A stretch of 64,000 nucleotides of DNA from Aquilaria yunnanensis (lineage: Eukaryota > Streptophyta > Magnoliopsida > Malvales > Thymelaeaceae). The DNA lies in NCBI GenBank assembly GCA_039654915.1, contig CM077597.1, positions 83,454,001 to 83,518,000 on the forward strand, written 5' to 3'. Of this stretch, positions 10,306 to 22,655 are shown one piece after another (within the stretch, counting starts at the first letter, position 1; every line of letters begins with the position of its first letter). A model generated the notes under the pieces. That model was not told where the DNA came from, did not search any database, and saw only the letters and a program-made list of their open reading frames with translations. The position numbers and the translations under genes were made by a program.

Positions 10306-12049
10306 TTGTAAAATCGCAGCAAAAAAATCAAATTCTTTAATTTAAAATTTAATTGATTCTGTAATTTTGGCTTATGTACCAGTAACCCGAAATGAACCTG
10401 ATGATCAACCTAAAATTTACCAGTGACTGAAATTATCCTAACTTGTATTAAAACCAAACAAAAATAAACTCGAACCAACATGAACCCAAATTTGAAATAT
10501 ATGAAACCTGAAATCAAATGGAACACAAAATAGCCCAACTTGGACATGAATTTATGCTAACTCAATTAAGCATAAACCTAAATTGCCTCACCCATTCGTA
10601 ACCTCACTCATCCAATTGTTATGCCCATCCCCCCCCATTCTTGGCTCGCTAAAGCTCTACCTCCAATAGTGCCTCCTAACAGTGCCAACCACCTTTCTTG
10701 GCTAGCCTAGAAGCCGCTTGTGGCCCTACCACCCTAATTTTACCGTCCCACTGTTGTATTGAAGAAATACAACAATGGATTGAGGGCAATGGCTGATGGG
10801 TGTTTTGCTAACACCGTATAAGAAAGGTGATATGGCATGAGTTGAGGTAAGGGTAGGTGGATTATGGTTGGATGTCTAGTGATGGTATGTAAGATGGTAG
10901 TAGGATTGGAGCAACGGTAGCTACTAAGTTTTGACCAAAAAGAAATGACTTGCGGTCAAACCCTTTTGCTATGGCTTAATTGAGCCCTTAATTTTTTTTT
11001 TGTATGTATATATATAAGTAGTAAAATAACTCCTACAAAAACATAAAATTAGATGCACTAAAAAATAATGTAAGAAAAATTTTAATATAAAATTAGAACA
11101 TGTAAAAATACATAAACATAGTTACAAAAATACATATGTATAAAAGAATAAATTTATTTCTATTAATTAATCTTATGCACCTATGGTGCATATTTAAAAT
11201 TCAATAATAAAATTAGCAAGTCTCACATAAATATTTGAACAATTAAACTCATACATATAATTGAATAAACCCATAACAATTTTAAAAATTTCGTTTATAT
11301 ACCTGTCTTAAATGTTTATGCATATCTCCGGCTTTCTTTGTACATTGGATTCCCACATATCTATCATCTAATTTGTACATATCTTAGATGTTGATAGGAT
11401 GATCATTTTAGCATATTCCAATTTGTACATATATGTCATTCAGTTTGCACATAACTTTGGCTTTATATGTACATCAAGTTTATATATATCTAATGTATCA
11501 TTTGTAAATGTCACTAGTGTGTTACTATTGATTGAATTTTTAATCAATATGATTTCATTTATAAAAAATATAATCTTTATATAAATGGTATGAAAAGATA
11601 AAATGTATATCTATTTTTTAAAAAACACCTAAAATAACCTTGTGATACTTGTAAAAAGAGAAGTGCCTATAGAAAAAACTGGCAAATCGTGTCCTAAAAT
11701 TAAAGCAAAAGAATACCAACCAAATAAAAATAGTAGCCTCAATAACACTCGAAAGATCCATAGTATTTCAGAAAATAGAGTGATGCAATCTTTTATTGCA
11801 TTCCTGCCAATGAACATAAAACAAAGCAACAATACAAGCTCTCCTAATTACAGATTTAAGAAAACTTTCCATTCACCACACTTCCAAACTAGCTACAGAA
11901 ATTATCCCATTGTCTTGGAGCATTTCTTAAACAAAGCTTACGCATACATTCTCGCCAAATATATAAAAACTAGTAGCTTTCAAAAAAGCAATGGTTCCTG
12001 TATTCTTCAAGCAGAAAGTAGAGAGGACAAGGGGTAGATTCCAAAGCCA
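10306..12049. other. AT-rich stretch without a supported gene
   Basis: Low-complexity AT-rich sequence, including a C-run near 10630 and an AT microsatellite-like part at 10990-11030. The 131-codon plus-strand frame at 11642-12037 has no recognisable domain and is not called. Parts of 11840-12049 may be the 3' end of the LINE that follows on the minus strand. Confidence 0.5.
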
Positions 12050-13330
12050 TATACTAATTTAATCAAACTTGAGTAGGTAGTTGATTTAACACGGCTAGCT
12101 AGTACCAAATCAAAAAAGAAAACCTTGGAACTAAGTTCCAAACCATTTTAAACCAAGGCACTCTACCAAAGTTTTCCACCACATGAAGATAACCAAGTTT
12201 CATAACAATCTTACCATTTCTTATGTAGTCTCAAATTTGATCATGAACACAATCAGAGTAGTAAGCTCTGGCCTTTAAGTATGTTTCTAACAAATAGACC
12301 ACCACTTGATGAAGCAATCTCCTAAATATTTGAATCATGTAAGTAGTAGGCATGGATCCATAAAACCTATAAGCTTTCTTTATTAGTCAGTAATCTTTAA
12401 AGTTTGTTACTGTTTGAAGCAATATTCCAACCAATTAAATTGAAAATGCCCAAACCAATTTGGGACTTATGCACAAAAACTTTAGACCAAGCAATAGGAA
12501 TTTTTTTTTTTGCATAGATGAAGCTAATCCAAAGAAAAACTCTACAGACTTTCTCCAAGTGATTAAGCACTCCCATAGGAATAAAGAAAATGGTAGCCCA
12601 ATAGTCTTGAATGCTAAAGATCATTGATTTGATCAACTAGAGCCTACTAACATAAGAAAGAAACTTAACAAACTAGGCATTGAGGCTTTGAAGGATTTTC
12701 TCTTCAAGAGTTTTACAATGTTTGATTTGAAACCCCTCCTCAACCAAGGGAACTCCAAGATACATAAGCGGGAGGGACCCTTTAGACATATTCAAGATGG
12801 ATAGAATGCCATTTCCAACTTTAGGGTTAACACCACAAAAAAAAACATGACTTTTGTCATAATTTATCTGTAGACAAGTGGTTAGAGAGAAAACCTTCAA
12901 ACAATAACAAATATTTCTAGTAGAGCTAGTATCTCCTCAAGCACAAATCATAATATCATCTGGAAAGATAATATGAAAAAGCTTAATTTTCTTGCATTTA
13001 GGATGATATCGAATATAAATCTCATAAAACATTTTCCCCAATGCTCTGGATAGATAATCTATAGCAATAACAAACAAAAAGGGAAAATGGTATCACCCTG
13101 TCTTACACCTTTTTTTCCAAGGAAAAAAGCTACGTAAGGAGCCATTCAAAACTTTAGAATAATAAAGGATATAAAATAATCCACTACCCAATTGACCCAT
13201 CTTTCATTGAAGCCAACATTAAGTAAAAATTGCTCTAAAAAATTCCAATCCAGTAAGTCAAAAGCCTTCTCTAAGTCAATCTTTAGACACATCTTGGGTT
13301 GGATAATTTCCTAACACTTTTGGAAAAAAG
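12050..13330 (-). pseudogene. LINE (L1-like) reverse transcriptase fragment, LINE-A
   Basis: The minus strand reads, in order, KIDLEKAFDLLDWNF (RT motif, about 13300-13240), VRQGDTIFPFLFVIAID (about 13120), a decayed FADD box (FPDDIMI, about 12960), LQINYDKSHVFFCGVN and LPLMYLGVPL (12900-12750), then the C-terminal part (GDCFIKWWSI, about 12310). This order is diagnostic of ORF2 of plant L1-type LINEs, which reverse-transcribe their own mRNA at a chromosomal nick. Many stops and frameshifts make it a dead copy. It is 5'-truncated near 13330, as is usual for LINEs; the poly(A) end is not seen. Confidence 0.85.
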
Positions 13331-13399
13331 GTAGGATATTTGAGCTTTTAAAGACAAAGATAGTATTCTAAAGAACGGAAAAAAGACGCTAATCATCGG

Positions 13400-14697
13400 T
13401 TGAAGAAAATTCAATAGAGGATGATAGTGTGCCTGGAACTAAGCCTATCCATGCATTCATGACTCATTCTAGAAACTTTTCTAGGCCTAAAGCACCTACT
13501 GGGCCTACATGGGCTTTCTTGCATAAGTTCTCCAGAGACCCATTACCAATGTGGCAGAAAGAAAATATAAAAGGAGCTTAAAAGGGAGGAAGCCACTTGA
13601 AGTCACCCAAGAATCCATGTGTCAATTTAGAAACCATGAATAGCTTAACAAAAAGCAGAAATGAGGCCGTAGAACTATGAGTAGATTTGAAAAAGAATTA
13701 GTTTTCATGGATTTTCTAGAAAAATAGCCACAGTTGTCTTTATTAGGGCTAAAAAGAAGCTTTTTAGATCATTGTTCCATCTTCTTAAGGCAGCTTTGAC
13801 AAGATTATGGACCAACCCCCTTCAAATTTTGTAATGCTTGGCTATTACATGAAGAGTTCATGACTTTTGTGGAGCAGGAATAAAAGAGTTTTGATGTCAC
13901 TGATAGTGCAAGTTTTATTCTGATAGAAAAATTGAAAAAATTGAAGACAAGTCTTAGAAGTTTAAATAGAAATGTGTTTGGCAACCTAGGTTCAAATCTT
14001 GATAAGACAGAAAAACAAGACTTCTCTGACTCAGACATTATGGAGAAAAAAATGTGGTTGAGCAAGTATTGAGCAAGTATTGGGAATATTAGGAAAGCTA
14101 GAGATTGTTAAATTAAAGGATGATTAGTCAATGGCTGTTGGATTCAAAATCCTGATGATGTCAAGAATAAGGCAAAGTAATTTTTCTTGGAGAAATTCAA
14201 ATAGACTATGAAGCACAACCCAACTTTTTACTCTAGAAAAATTAAAAGTTGACTAATCTCTAATTTTTACATCTAGAAGCACCTTTCGAAAAGGATTAAA
14301 CCAAAGCTGTAGTTTTGGATTGTGGGGGAGCTAAATCACTTGGACCAGATGCTTTCAATTCCATGTTCTTTAAGAAGTGCTAGAACATAGTAAAGGATGT
14401 TGTCTATAATTTGTAAAGGAGTTTGGAGGTTCTGGTAATTTGGTAAGAGGCAGTAATATTTCCTTCCTTACCTTTATTCTGACAAAGGCAAATCCAATTG
14501 GTCTTTTAGATTATAGACCAAAACCTTCTTACTTATAGGCTGAGAAACATAATTCATGATTTGATTAGCCATACGCAGACTACATTCATTCAAGAAAAGC
14601 CAATATTAGATAAAGTGCTTATAGCAAACAAAGTTGTCAGCTTTGCACAGAAAGAGAAATTTAAAATGGCCCTTTTAAGATTGATTTTGAGAAGGCT
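13400..14697 (+). pseudogene. LINE-B ORF2, first part
   Basis: Plus-strand LINE remnant. 13740-14090 reads as the endonuclease-RT linker (FKFCNAWLLHEEF, then KLKKLKTSLRSLNRNVFGN). 14320-14690 reads as the RT N-terminus (GAKSLGPDAFNSMFFKKC, NPIGLLDYRPK, RLRNIIHDLISHTQTTFIQ, ILDKVLIANKVVSF) and stops inside the conserved DFEKAF motif at 14697, where a Tat solo LTR is inserted. Several stops. The start before 13740 is uncertain; 13400-13740 may be upstream LINE sequence. Confidence 0.8.
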
Positions 14698-15446
14698 TGA
14701 TAGCCGAAGGGCTATCGCCTCTATCTGACCCGAACTCAGAGCGTCAGGAAACGCGAGGAAGCTATTAGCCCCCCCGAGGTACTAAACAGATCGCCTTAGG
14801 AAATGGAGAATCAGCTATTGCAAGCCGAAGAGGATTTCCCCGAAGGCGGAACCCTGAATCAGGGAACTTCCCGAACTACGGGTACATTTCCCGAAGGGGC
14901 TCCGTCCGCTCCAAAGGGCGACCTCATCCAGGGACCTCGGAAGTACAGTATGAGCATTTAAGGAGCCTCTGACATGCCACCCACAGATGCTACATGTCAC
15001 CTCATACGGTGATTTGACACGCCGACGCTGTCCAGGTTTTGTCACGACCTGTCTCGGTCCAAGACTCAAAAAGCTTGCCACCGGCTACTCGCCCCCTACG
15101 CCTAGAAATTCAGAGAACATCCGACCGAACACGTGTCACCATCTGAACAGGCTGGGCTTTTCTATAAATACCAGGGAACAGACCCTGGCAAACGGTTGGA
15201 CTCCTCCCCTTTGAGAAAACACAGGCAAGCCCACTGAAAACTCTAGTGCTTCCATCTTACCTTCTTAGGAAACTGACTTGGGCGTCGGAGGCTCCTCCTC
15301 GAAAAAGCACCCCGGTGACCTCCTAACCCTCTTCTCTGAGCTTTGCAGGCACCTTCCCCTGGGAAACATCAACTCAGACGCTCTCCCTCACAGGAAGTCT
15401 TCTCGGAAGTCATCATGCCTTCCAGCGAAGATATCCCCGGACATCA
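14698..15446 (+). mobile_element. Tat solo LTR s1 inside LINE-B
   Basis: Starts TGATAGCCGAAGGGCTATC and ends ...CATCA, as other Tat LTRs do. It has the G-box ACACGTGT (15129-15136), TATA box tctataaata (15161-15170) and the terminal ATG-containing segment (15415-15446) typical of the family. LINE RT sequence resumes immediately after it (the codons before and after join into DFEKAFDNVN). The flanking duplication is imperfect: gct is shared, while 5 bp would be expected. Confidence 0.88.
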
Positions 15447-15611
15447 GCTTTTGACAATGTAAATTAGAACTTTCTATTCCAAAAGATGAGGCATAAGAGC
15501 TTTGGTGAAAAATGGTTGTCTTGGATTAAAAGCTCCATTACAATAGCTTCAATCTTTATACTCATAAATGAAAGCCCTTCTTCAAAATTTAGCTCGGAAA
15601 AAGTTCTTAGA
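15447..15611 (+). pseudogene. LINE-B ORF2, second part
   Basis: Continues the RT frame after the solo LTR: FGEKWLSWIKSSITIAS and ILINESPSSKFSSEK in shifted frames, the stretch that follows DFEKAFD in plant L1 RTs. It ends at 15611, where a Tekay LTR begins, just before the expected GLRQGDPLSP motif. Confidence 0.8.
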
Positions 15612-17340
15612 TGTGATAACTCTCTTTGTCAATGACTAGCTTTGACTCAATAAGTTTTTTATTTAACTTAAGTACCTCAAGTTAGCATCTTATTGAGCAA
15701 GAAAGAGAAGCTAAGTAAAGTAAAGATGAGTTCTTAAGTGTGATTTGGCACCTAAAAGTCAAAAGGGCAAAATGGTAATTTTCATCCAAGTGAGTGGCAT
15801 GACTGTTATTTTGAAGAATTTTGGGTCATGTAAGGAATTTTTAATATTTAATTTAAAACCATAAGTTAGTCTTGCTATTAGAATCATGATTTGAAAGAAA
15901 AGTGCAACAATAGTACTAAATGCCAAGTGAGTCATTTATGTCCTAAGTGACTTAAGTGTCCAAGAAGCAAAGTGCAAGAGACTTATGAAAATTATTTAGG
16001 ACCAATGAGGGACAATTTTGGTTGTGTTTTTAGTGGCAAAAGTGAAACAAAAGAGGACTTGAGGGCCAAGAGACAAGAAAACAAAAGTTGGCCTTAGCGG
16101 AGTTGGTTGGATATTTCGACCAACAATTGACCATCATTGTCCATCCCTTTCTGTCCCATTCATGGCTCTCCCTCTCTATCAGCTTGTCTACTACAAACCA
16201 CCCCAATCCCACTAATTTCCATCACATTTAAAGTCCGAAGCTGTATTCAAGAAACCCTCAACTTATTCTTGGTGCATTTGCCTCATTCTAGCTCTTTGTT
16301 GCTTCTTTTGGGCATAAAAACTAAGGTAAGGTTCTTGGTTTGGTTTGAGAAAGTTCTAAGTTATTTAAGTAGCTAGAAATTTTCTTGAGTTGAAGTTCCT
16401 AGTTCCATATTACATTAGTTTTAGGTCTAGAACTCAAGAGAGCTAAGTTGAGCTCAAGTGTGCTTGTGGCGCTCGTGCTTTGTTCTTACTTTATGTCTAT
16501 ATTTGAGGTAACGGTTCAAGTTAATTTAGCTTAAATAATGCATATAAATGTAGTATTACATTTCAAAATGAAATAGAAATAAGACCCATGTGAATTGGCT
16601 TTGGGAATTGAAAAATTGAGCAAGTTTTATGCAATATAGCACAGAGTCACACAATGCTGAAAGGGCATTAGCAATGCATCACCATGGCCATGCTCAATGG
16701 AAATGTGTCTTTGTGGTGATGTGTCACAAGTTCTCAGGAAACCCGATAATTGATGACCTTGGCAATACATCACCAACAGTGTCGCCAAGGACCAGGTCCC
16801 TTAAGCTTAGGGCACTTTAAGAATATTTTATCTTTTAGTTAACATCCATAGGATATTCTAAGATGTTCCATAGTTTTGGTTGGGTCTAAAACTTATTCCT
16901 AAACTAATAATTAAGCATTATTTAAGTGGTAGCTAAGTGGTGTGGTTAATGTAGGGCTAAGTAAAGTGGCTAAGGGGGATAAAAGTGCTCAAGTTGCTAA
17001 GATGCCATTAAAGGGATTAAGGTGGCTTTCAAAGTCTTCATTCACCCGAGGGAGAGGTCTTAGACTTTTGGGAAAATAAATAAGAAACCTATGAGTATCC
17101 CAACCAAACCTTGTGATTTGGTAAGTAAGCCACTAAGGAGCTATAACCTGAGCTTTAGGAGCTTGGCAAGTTGCACCATATAAGATGGCTACCTTGCTCA
17201 ATAAGTTATGGTAAGATGAATAAGATTTGAGCGGAGGTGACAACCTAACCTAGGACATGTAAGTAGGTTATAATTGTCAATAAATTTGGAGTTTGAATGG
17301 TCAAGGGGCTTAGCATAATGAAATCAATTACTATATGGAG
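15612..17340 (+). repeat. Truncated Tekay LTR (Tek-2)
   Basis: Starts TGTGATAAC, matching the Tek-1 LTR start, and then follows that LTR in order: aagtacctcaagttagc (about 15670), agtgtgatttggcac (about 15735), ttgaggtaacggttcaag (16503), the palindrome-cluster position (16640-16810, here decayed) and the gaggtgacaacctaacc block (17235). Similarity fades around 17300-17340; the hairpin and the 3' end are missing. It may be a solo LTR cut at its 3' side. Confidence 0.78.
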
Positions 17341-17903
17341 GCCTATTTATTTTTGTTGGGGTTTGCTATAACTTTATTAATTTTCCATTTGGGATAGCCC
17401 ATTGGACTGCCTGATCTTCTCAAAACATCCTCAATTTGGCTATCTTTAATTTTCTCTCATTTAATCACATTGCTATAATTAGGCTGCTCTTTTTCTTTGT
17501 TGGGTTGCTTAATTTCTCTTGGCTCTAATTCACAGTCCCCTTCCAAGTTCACCATCCAATTTTCACGCAATTCTTCCTTACCAAAAGTGTCAAGATCCTC
17601 AGCATTTAACTTACTTTGGCAATAATCAATATTTTTCCTATTATCCTCATTTAAATTATGAGCCTATTAAGAAATTCCCACTCCTTCATTAATTCTAATT
17701 ATTTCCCCAGACAATCTAGCGACTCTGTTTGTCACACTTCCCCTAGTCTGTTCATTGTCCCAAAAAAGTGTCTATTTTCCAAGGATCCATTTTCTAAGAA
17801 GCCTTCATCACGATCATCACCGGAATATGCCCATCAATTTCTAATTCATATGAACAAATGCCATAATTTTTATTACACTAGACCAAATCACTTTCTACAG
17901 TAG
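17341..17903 (-). other. Unassigned segment, possibly LINE coding remnant
   Basis: The minus strand has a fairly open, charged reading frame (for example GKEELRENWMVNLEGDCELE, about 17580-17530) that resembles a LINE ORF linker, but no diagnostic motif. It flanks the solo LTR s2 on the left. Low confidence. Confidence 0.3.
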
Positions 17904-18842
17904 TGATAGCCGAAGTGCTATCGCCCTGGTCCACTGACTTCGGAGAAAGAGGGAGCCAAACACATGAGGTATACGACCTCGGAAGCCCCATCGTACCAAC
18001 CTCAAAAAATTACCATATCGCCTCTCCATCAGAGGATGAATGAACCGACTTCGGAAGAATAAGAACACCCCCGAAGAAACAGTATCACCCCGGGGAGAGG
18101 TCCTTGTTCGTCCCCCTAAAAGGTAACGTCGGCCGAAAGGACCTCGGAGGAGCGATGGGTGCCACGGAGGAGCGATGGGTGCCACGGAGGAGTCTCTGAC
18201 ATATTCGCCCGTACGCACTAGACGTCGACCTCAAGCACTCTGACAGGCCACTGCAGTTTGCACTCTGACACGCTGAGACACACTTCTCGACAAACCACTG
18301 TCCGAGAAAGCCTGCAGGCGGCTGGCCACTTTTCTGCTCAGAGGTACGAGCGGCATCCATCCATACACGTGTCACAATCCAAGGGGCTCATTTTCTCCTA
18401 TTTACAGTAGGGGAGGCTCTCGGTAAAGGGGCTGGACAGGGGTTTTTTGGGACTCCAGGTTCTAGCTTCTCCCCTTTTTTCTCTAGACATGCCAGAAAAA
18501 CACCTCCGGCGAGATTCTTTCCCTTCTGTGGATACCAGAGAAACACTCCCGGCAAGTCTGTTTTGTGCTTACTCTTCGTCACCATTTAGAGGCACTGACT
18601 TGGGCGTTGAAGGCTCATCCCCGGAAAACCACTCCGGGGACCTCCTAACCCCTGTTTTCTGCATGTTTCAGGCCGGACTACTTGAGGACATCCCCATTTC
18701 AGGCTCTCTCCAGCACCGGAAAGCTTTCTCGGCCACCGCTACCCATCACAGACGGCCACGCGCGACATTCCTCAGGAGGTCCCTGTTACTCCCGTCGTGG
18801 AGCCACGGTGGGAACATCTACGATGGCCACCCAGAGCCATCA
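17904..18842 (+). mobile_element. Tat solo LTR s2 with perfect TSD
   Basis: 939-bp LTR starting TGATAGCCGAAGTGCTATC and ending GCCATCA, flanked by direct repeats AGTAG (17899-17903 and 18843-18847). It contains the G-box ACACGTGT (18365-18372), a TATA-like sequence (about 18396) and a terminal ATG (18823) in the same frame as gag in full elements. It is closest to the Tat-C LTR. It arose by recombination between the two LTRs of a complete insertion. Confidence 0.93.
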
Positions 18843-18849
18843 AGTAGAC

Positions 18850-20134
18850 TCTTCAACAACTCTAACGTTGACAATTTTATCATCAACTTTTGCTTATCTT
18901 GTGGTTTTTTACATTTTCAATATCATAGATGCAGCCCAAACCTTACTCTCTTATTTTTTATGCCTTATATACTAGTGTATAAGCAAGATTATAACAACCA
19001 ACAACCATTAAAACTAGTACAATAACACAGTTTTTCTAGGAATCAACTACAACTACAGTAGCCCCAAAACTTCACCTTAATGCACATTCATGGCATTCAT
19101 CGACAATACACTTCTAATTAAATGTTCTTTTGCTTCTTACCTTTTATACACTAAATCATAAGCAAGATAACATCAACTAAAGCTAATCTAAACCATTAAA
19201 ACCAGTAGCTCCCAACTGGAACAAAATTAATACCAAACGCTCTCAACCAATGTTCCTTAAATTCACAATATGGTTTCCATGGGTAATTCATTGCCCAGCA
19301 CCTATTCTCCCACTTCCTAGCCCTCAAATACCAATTCATAAGTAAGATAAAAACCTTATTGAGCCACTAAGACCCTTGGAACACAAAAATATGGCTAGAA
19401 ATAGAAGAATCAAACCACACCTTGCTCAATACTCATAGTTTTAGCTACACCAAAATTCCACCCTTAGTTCTCTTAGGTTTTAGCTCGTCTGCATCTCAAA
19501 TCATGTTTTAAAGCTAGGAAACACAACAAGGAATCATACTAGCCATGAATTCTACCATAAAAATTGCATGAACAATACCATAATTTCATATATGATGGAA
19601 ACTCTACCTTAAGGACAAAACTAACTATAAATGAGCTCATGAGCACCTTCAAACATCTTAAGCACCTTTGGTTTCTTTTTTGATGTGATTAAATGGCTTT
19701 CCTTGAGCTAGATTGGATCAGCTATAGAAGGCAAAAGGAAGCAAAAGTTGTGGTTCATGGCTAGAACAAAGGTCAATGACTTATGTAGGTGAAATGTCTA
19801 GAATTTAGTTGGGCTTTACGCAATTTGGCCCAAACTTCTCCTATCTTTTTCCAACTTGCATCCAAACCTTCCATAAGTGCTAAAATCGGCTGATTTTCAT
19901 CCATTTCACTCAGGGCAAATTTTTGTAACATTTTTAGTCTTGAGAAATTACAGAATACCTTTTTCCAATTTTGCCTAAGTAACCAATGTTTGTAATTTTT
20001 AAGCTACTGGCCCCCTACTATCGAGAGTTAGCTTGCAAAGAAATTAAGTAAAGTGTTAATTAATTCATTAAATAAAAATTAAAGCTTTCAATAATTACCT
20101 AGCCAATTAGACTTATAGCTCTAAGGGCTGTAAC
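18850..20134 (-). repeat. 3' LTR of decayed minus-strand Tekay element Tek-3
   Basis: The right boundary is clear: on the minus strand a polypurine tract (20135-20150, complement of ttctccctctcttaa) is followed by TGTTACAGCC at 20134. The left boundary is not visible; similar composition runs to about 18850. The left part contains three degenerate, roughly 180-bp repeats (18890-19450). Confidence 0.6.
18890..19450 (+). repeat. Three degenerate tandem units of about 180 bp
   Basis: The segment cataagcaagataa recurs, with substitutions, near 18975, 19155 and 19335, each followed by an a-rich aac/att stretch and preceded by a similar ctt/tac-rich stretch. Strongly diverged. Confidence 0.5.
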
Positions 20135-20149
20135 ATTCTCCCTCTCTTA

Positions 20150-22655
20150 AGCCATGTGGCCTTCCAAATCTTGCCTAGGCTTGGAAAAATCATTATGATA
20201 CTAGGTCATTATATCTTATTTTATCTCCCAAGTGGCTTCCTATTTTGTATGGTTAGACCACAAGATCTTAACCATGGGAATCCATTTGGTTCTTAGTTTC
20301 CTGACTTGTCTATCCAAGATTTGTATAGGCCTTTCCACATAGGTCAGGTCTGTATGAATGGACACATCACATAGAATACATTGTGAATGTGAGTCAAGTT
20401 AGGTGGTAATGCCAATCTATAAGCCACCTTATCCACTTTCTCCAAGATTTCAAAAGATCTAATATACCTTGAGGCTAGCTTATTTCTTTGCCCAAATTGG
20501 ATCATACCATTCATAGGAAAAACTCTTAAGCGTACTTTATCCCCTATGTCAAATTACAATTCACTTATTCTAACATTGACATACTTCTCTTGTCTATCAA
20601 AAGCTGCTTTGATCCTTGCTTGGATTTGTTTTGTTTTTGCTGTGGTCTCAGTTAGAATTTTTAGGCCTAACTCAGCTTTGTCTGTTGGGCTTGCCCCACA
20701 ATGTAGAGTCATACACCCTTTCCCATAAAAGGGCTTCATAAGGTGCCATGCCTATTACAGTTTGATAACTGTTATTATAGGTGAACTCTACCAATGGAAA
20801 ATGCTTATCCCACTTACCCTTAAAGTCTATGGCACACCCTCTTAGCTTGTACTCTAAGGTTTGGATCACCCTCTCTGATTACCCAATTATTTATGGGTGA
20901 TAGGAAATACTAAGGCTTATTGTACTACCCAATGCCTTTTAAAAGACTGTCCAAAACTTAGAGACAAACCAAGGGTCTCTGTCAGATACAATCTGATCAG
21001 GTATACCATGTAACCTAACTACTTCTTTTAGGTATATCTATGCCAACTTGTCCATAGTATATGTGACATTGGTAGGTATGAACTGAGCTAATTTTTTTAG
21101 CCTATCAATAACCACCCATACTGCATCATTATGGGCTCCTTTCCTTGGTAATCCAACCATGAAATCCATACTGATGGAAACTAATTTTTTTTAGGTATAG
21201 GTAAGCTCTAAAAGGTTCCAACTAGTTTCTAGTGTTCTACCTTAACCATTTGATAGGTGAGGCATTTTTCACATGTTGCCTAATGTCTTTCTTTAGGCCA
21301 TTAGAAATGGATATTTAAATCATGGTACATCTTTTCAGCACCTGGATGTACACTCAGCATGCTATTATGCACGTCTTGTAAGATTTCATCATTCAAGTTC
21401 TCTTGGTCTAGCACATATAGCCTAACCAAATAGTTTAATATCCCATTTTTATACTGAAATTCTATACTAAGAATGCCATGTTTTTCTTCCCCATTACTCT
21501 TTTTAAGAGTACGGTTATTTTCTTGTGCTTTCTTTACCTTAGCCAACCACCCCAATTCCACTTGCAGGTGGTACATTCGATCCATTTCTGAAGCTAACTA
21601 GTAGTCATACAAAGCTGAGAAATGATCTACAGATGTATTAGATATTTGGTCCTTTGAAAAACCACACCTGTGTACCTTCTACTCAGGGCATCAGCCACTA
21701 CATTATCGTTCCCTGCATGGTACTTAATGCTACAATCAAAGTCCTTTATATACTCGACTCACCTTATTTGCCTCATGTTCAAGTTTTTTGTGTAAATATA
21801 TATTTCAGGATCTTGTGGTCAGTGTATATCTTAAATGATCTATCCATCAATTAATGTCTTTATGACTTGAGGGCAAAAACTACCACAGCCGTTTCCAAGT
21901 CAACCACTAGATAGTTCAGCTCATTGGGTCTTAGCTGCCTAGACCCATATGCAATGACTTGGTGATCCTGCATCAATATACATCCAGGTCTTATCCCAGA
22001 TGCATCCATGTAAATGGTAAAGGTTTTATCTAGGTTAGGTAAAATAAGAATAGGTGTTTACATCAGGTTTTTCTTCAACTCTTTAATGCTGTTTTCACAT
22101 TCTGCTGTCCATTCAAAATTTTGGGACTTGTAGGTCAACATAGTCATCAATAAAGCTACTTTCAAAAAGTTCTTAATAAATCTCCTATAGTAACTTGCTA
22201 GTCCTAAGAAACTCTTAATGTCAGCTATCGTAGTTAGTCTAGGCCATTCTTCCACTTCCTTGACCTTTTTTGGGTCTACTTTCAATCCTTGGCTAGTGAT
22301 AACATATCCAAGGAAAGAAGTTTCATTAGCCTAGAATAGACATTTGGACAGCTTTGCATAATACCGATTTTCATTTAGTATTTGCAACAATTTAACTAAA
22401 TGCTCTACATGTTCCTTTTTAGTTTTAGAATATATCAAATGTAATCTATAAATACCTCCACAAATTGATATAGGTAAAGCCTAAAAATTCTATTCATGGA
22501 ATCCATGAATATTGTAGGAGCATTAATGACCCCAAAAGGCATCATTGTGTATTTATAATGTCCATAACAGGTCCTAAAGTGCAAAGGCTCTCCAATTACT
22601 TCCCATAGTTTGGATGCCAAGGTAAGGAAATTCCAAGTTATTTTCCTTAAGTAAG
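20150..22655 (-). pseudogene. Tek-3 pol: RT, RNase H, integrase, chromodomain
   Basis: The minus strand reads in sense order: RT with [20 protein letters not shown] and FIDYI (22560-22435); thumb and RNase H region FLGLASYYRRFIKNF (22210); RNase H and linker QENNRTLKKSN...VHNSMLSVHPGAEKMYHDL (21500-21310); integrase core and C-terminal part VIQTLEYKLRGCAIDFKGKW (20869) and YVNVRISEL (20570); and a chromodomain remnant with IPMVKILWSNH, stop, EATWEI (about 20300-20220). It aligns with Tek-1 but has many stops and frameshifts. The RT N-terminus, protease and gag are gone; at about 22655 the sequence changes to another Tekay LTR. Confidence 0.88.

Noticed and set aside
11642..12037. 131-codon ORF as a host gene
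   Set aside because: No domain, Asn/Lys/Ser-rich composition as expected from AT-rich DNA, and overlap with the likely 3' end of LINE-A on the opposite strand.
15612..17340. Tek-2 as a complete solo LTR with TSD
   Set aside because: The 3' end and hairpin are missing and no duplicated flank could be found, so it is called truncated.
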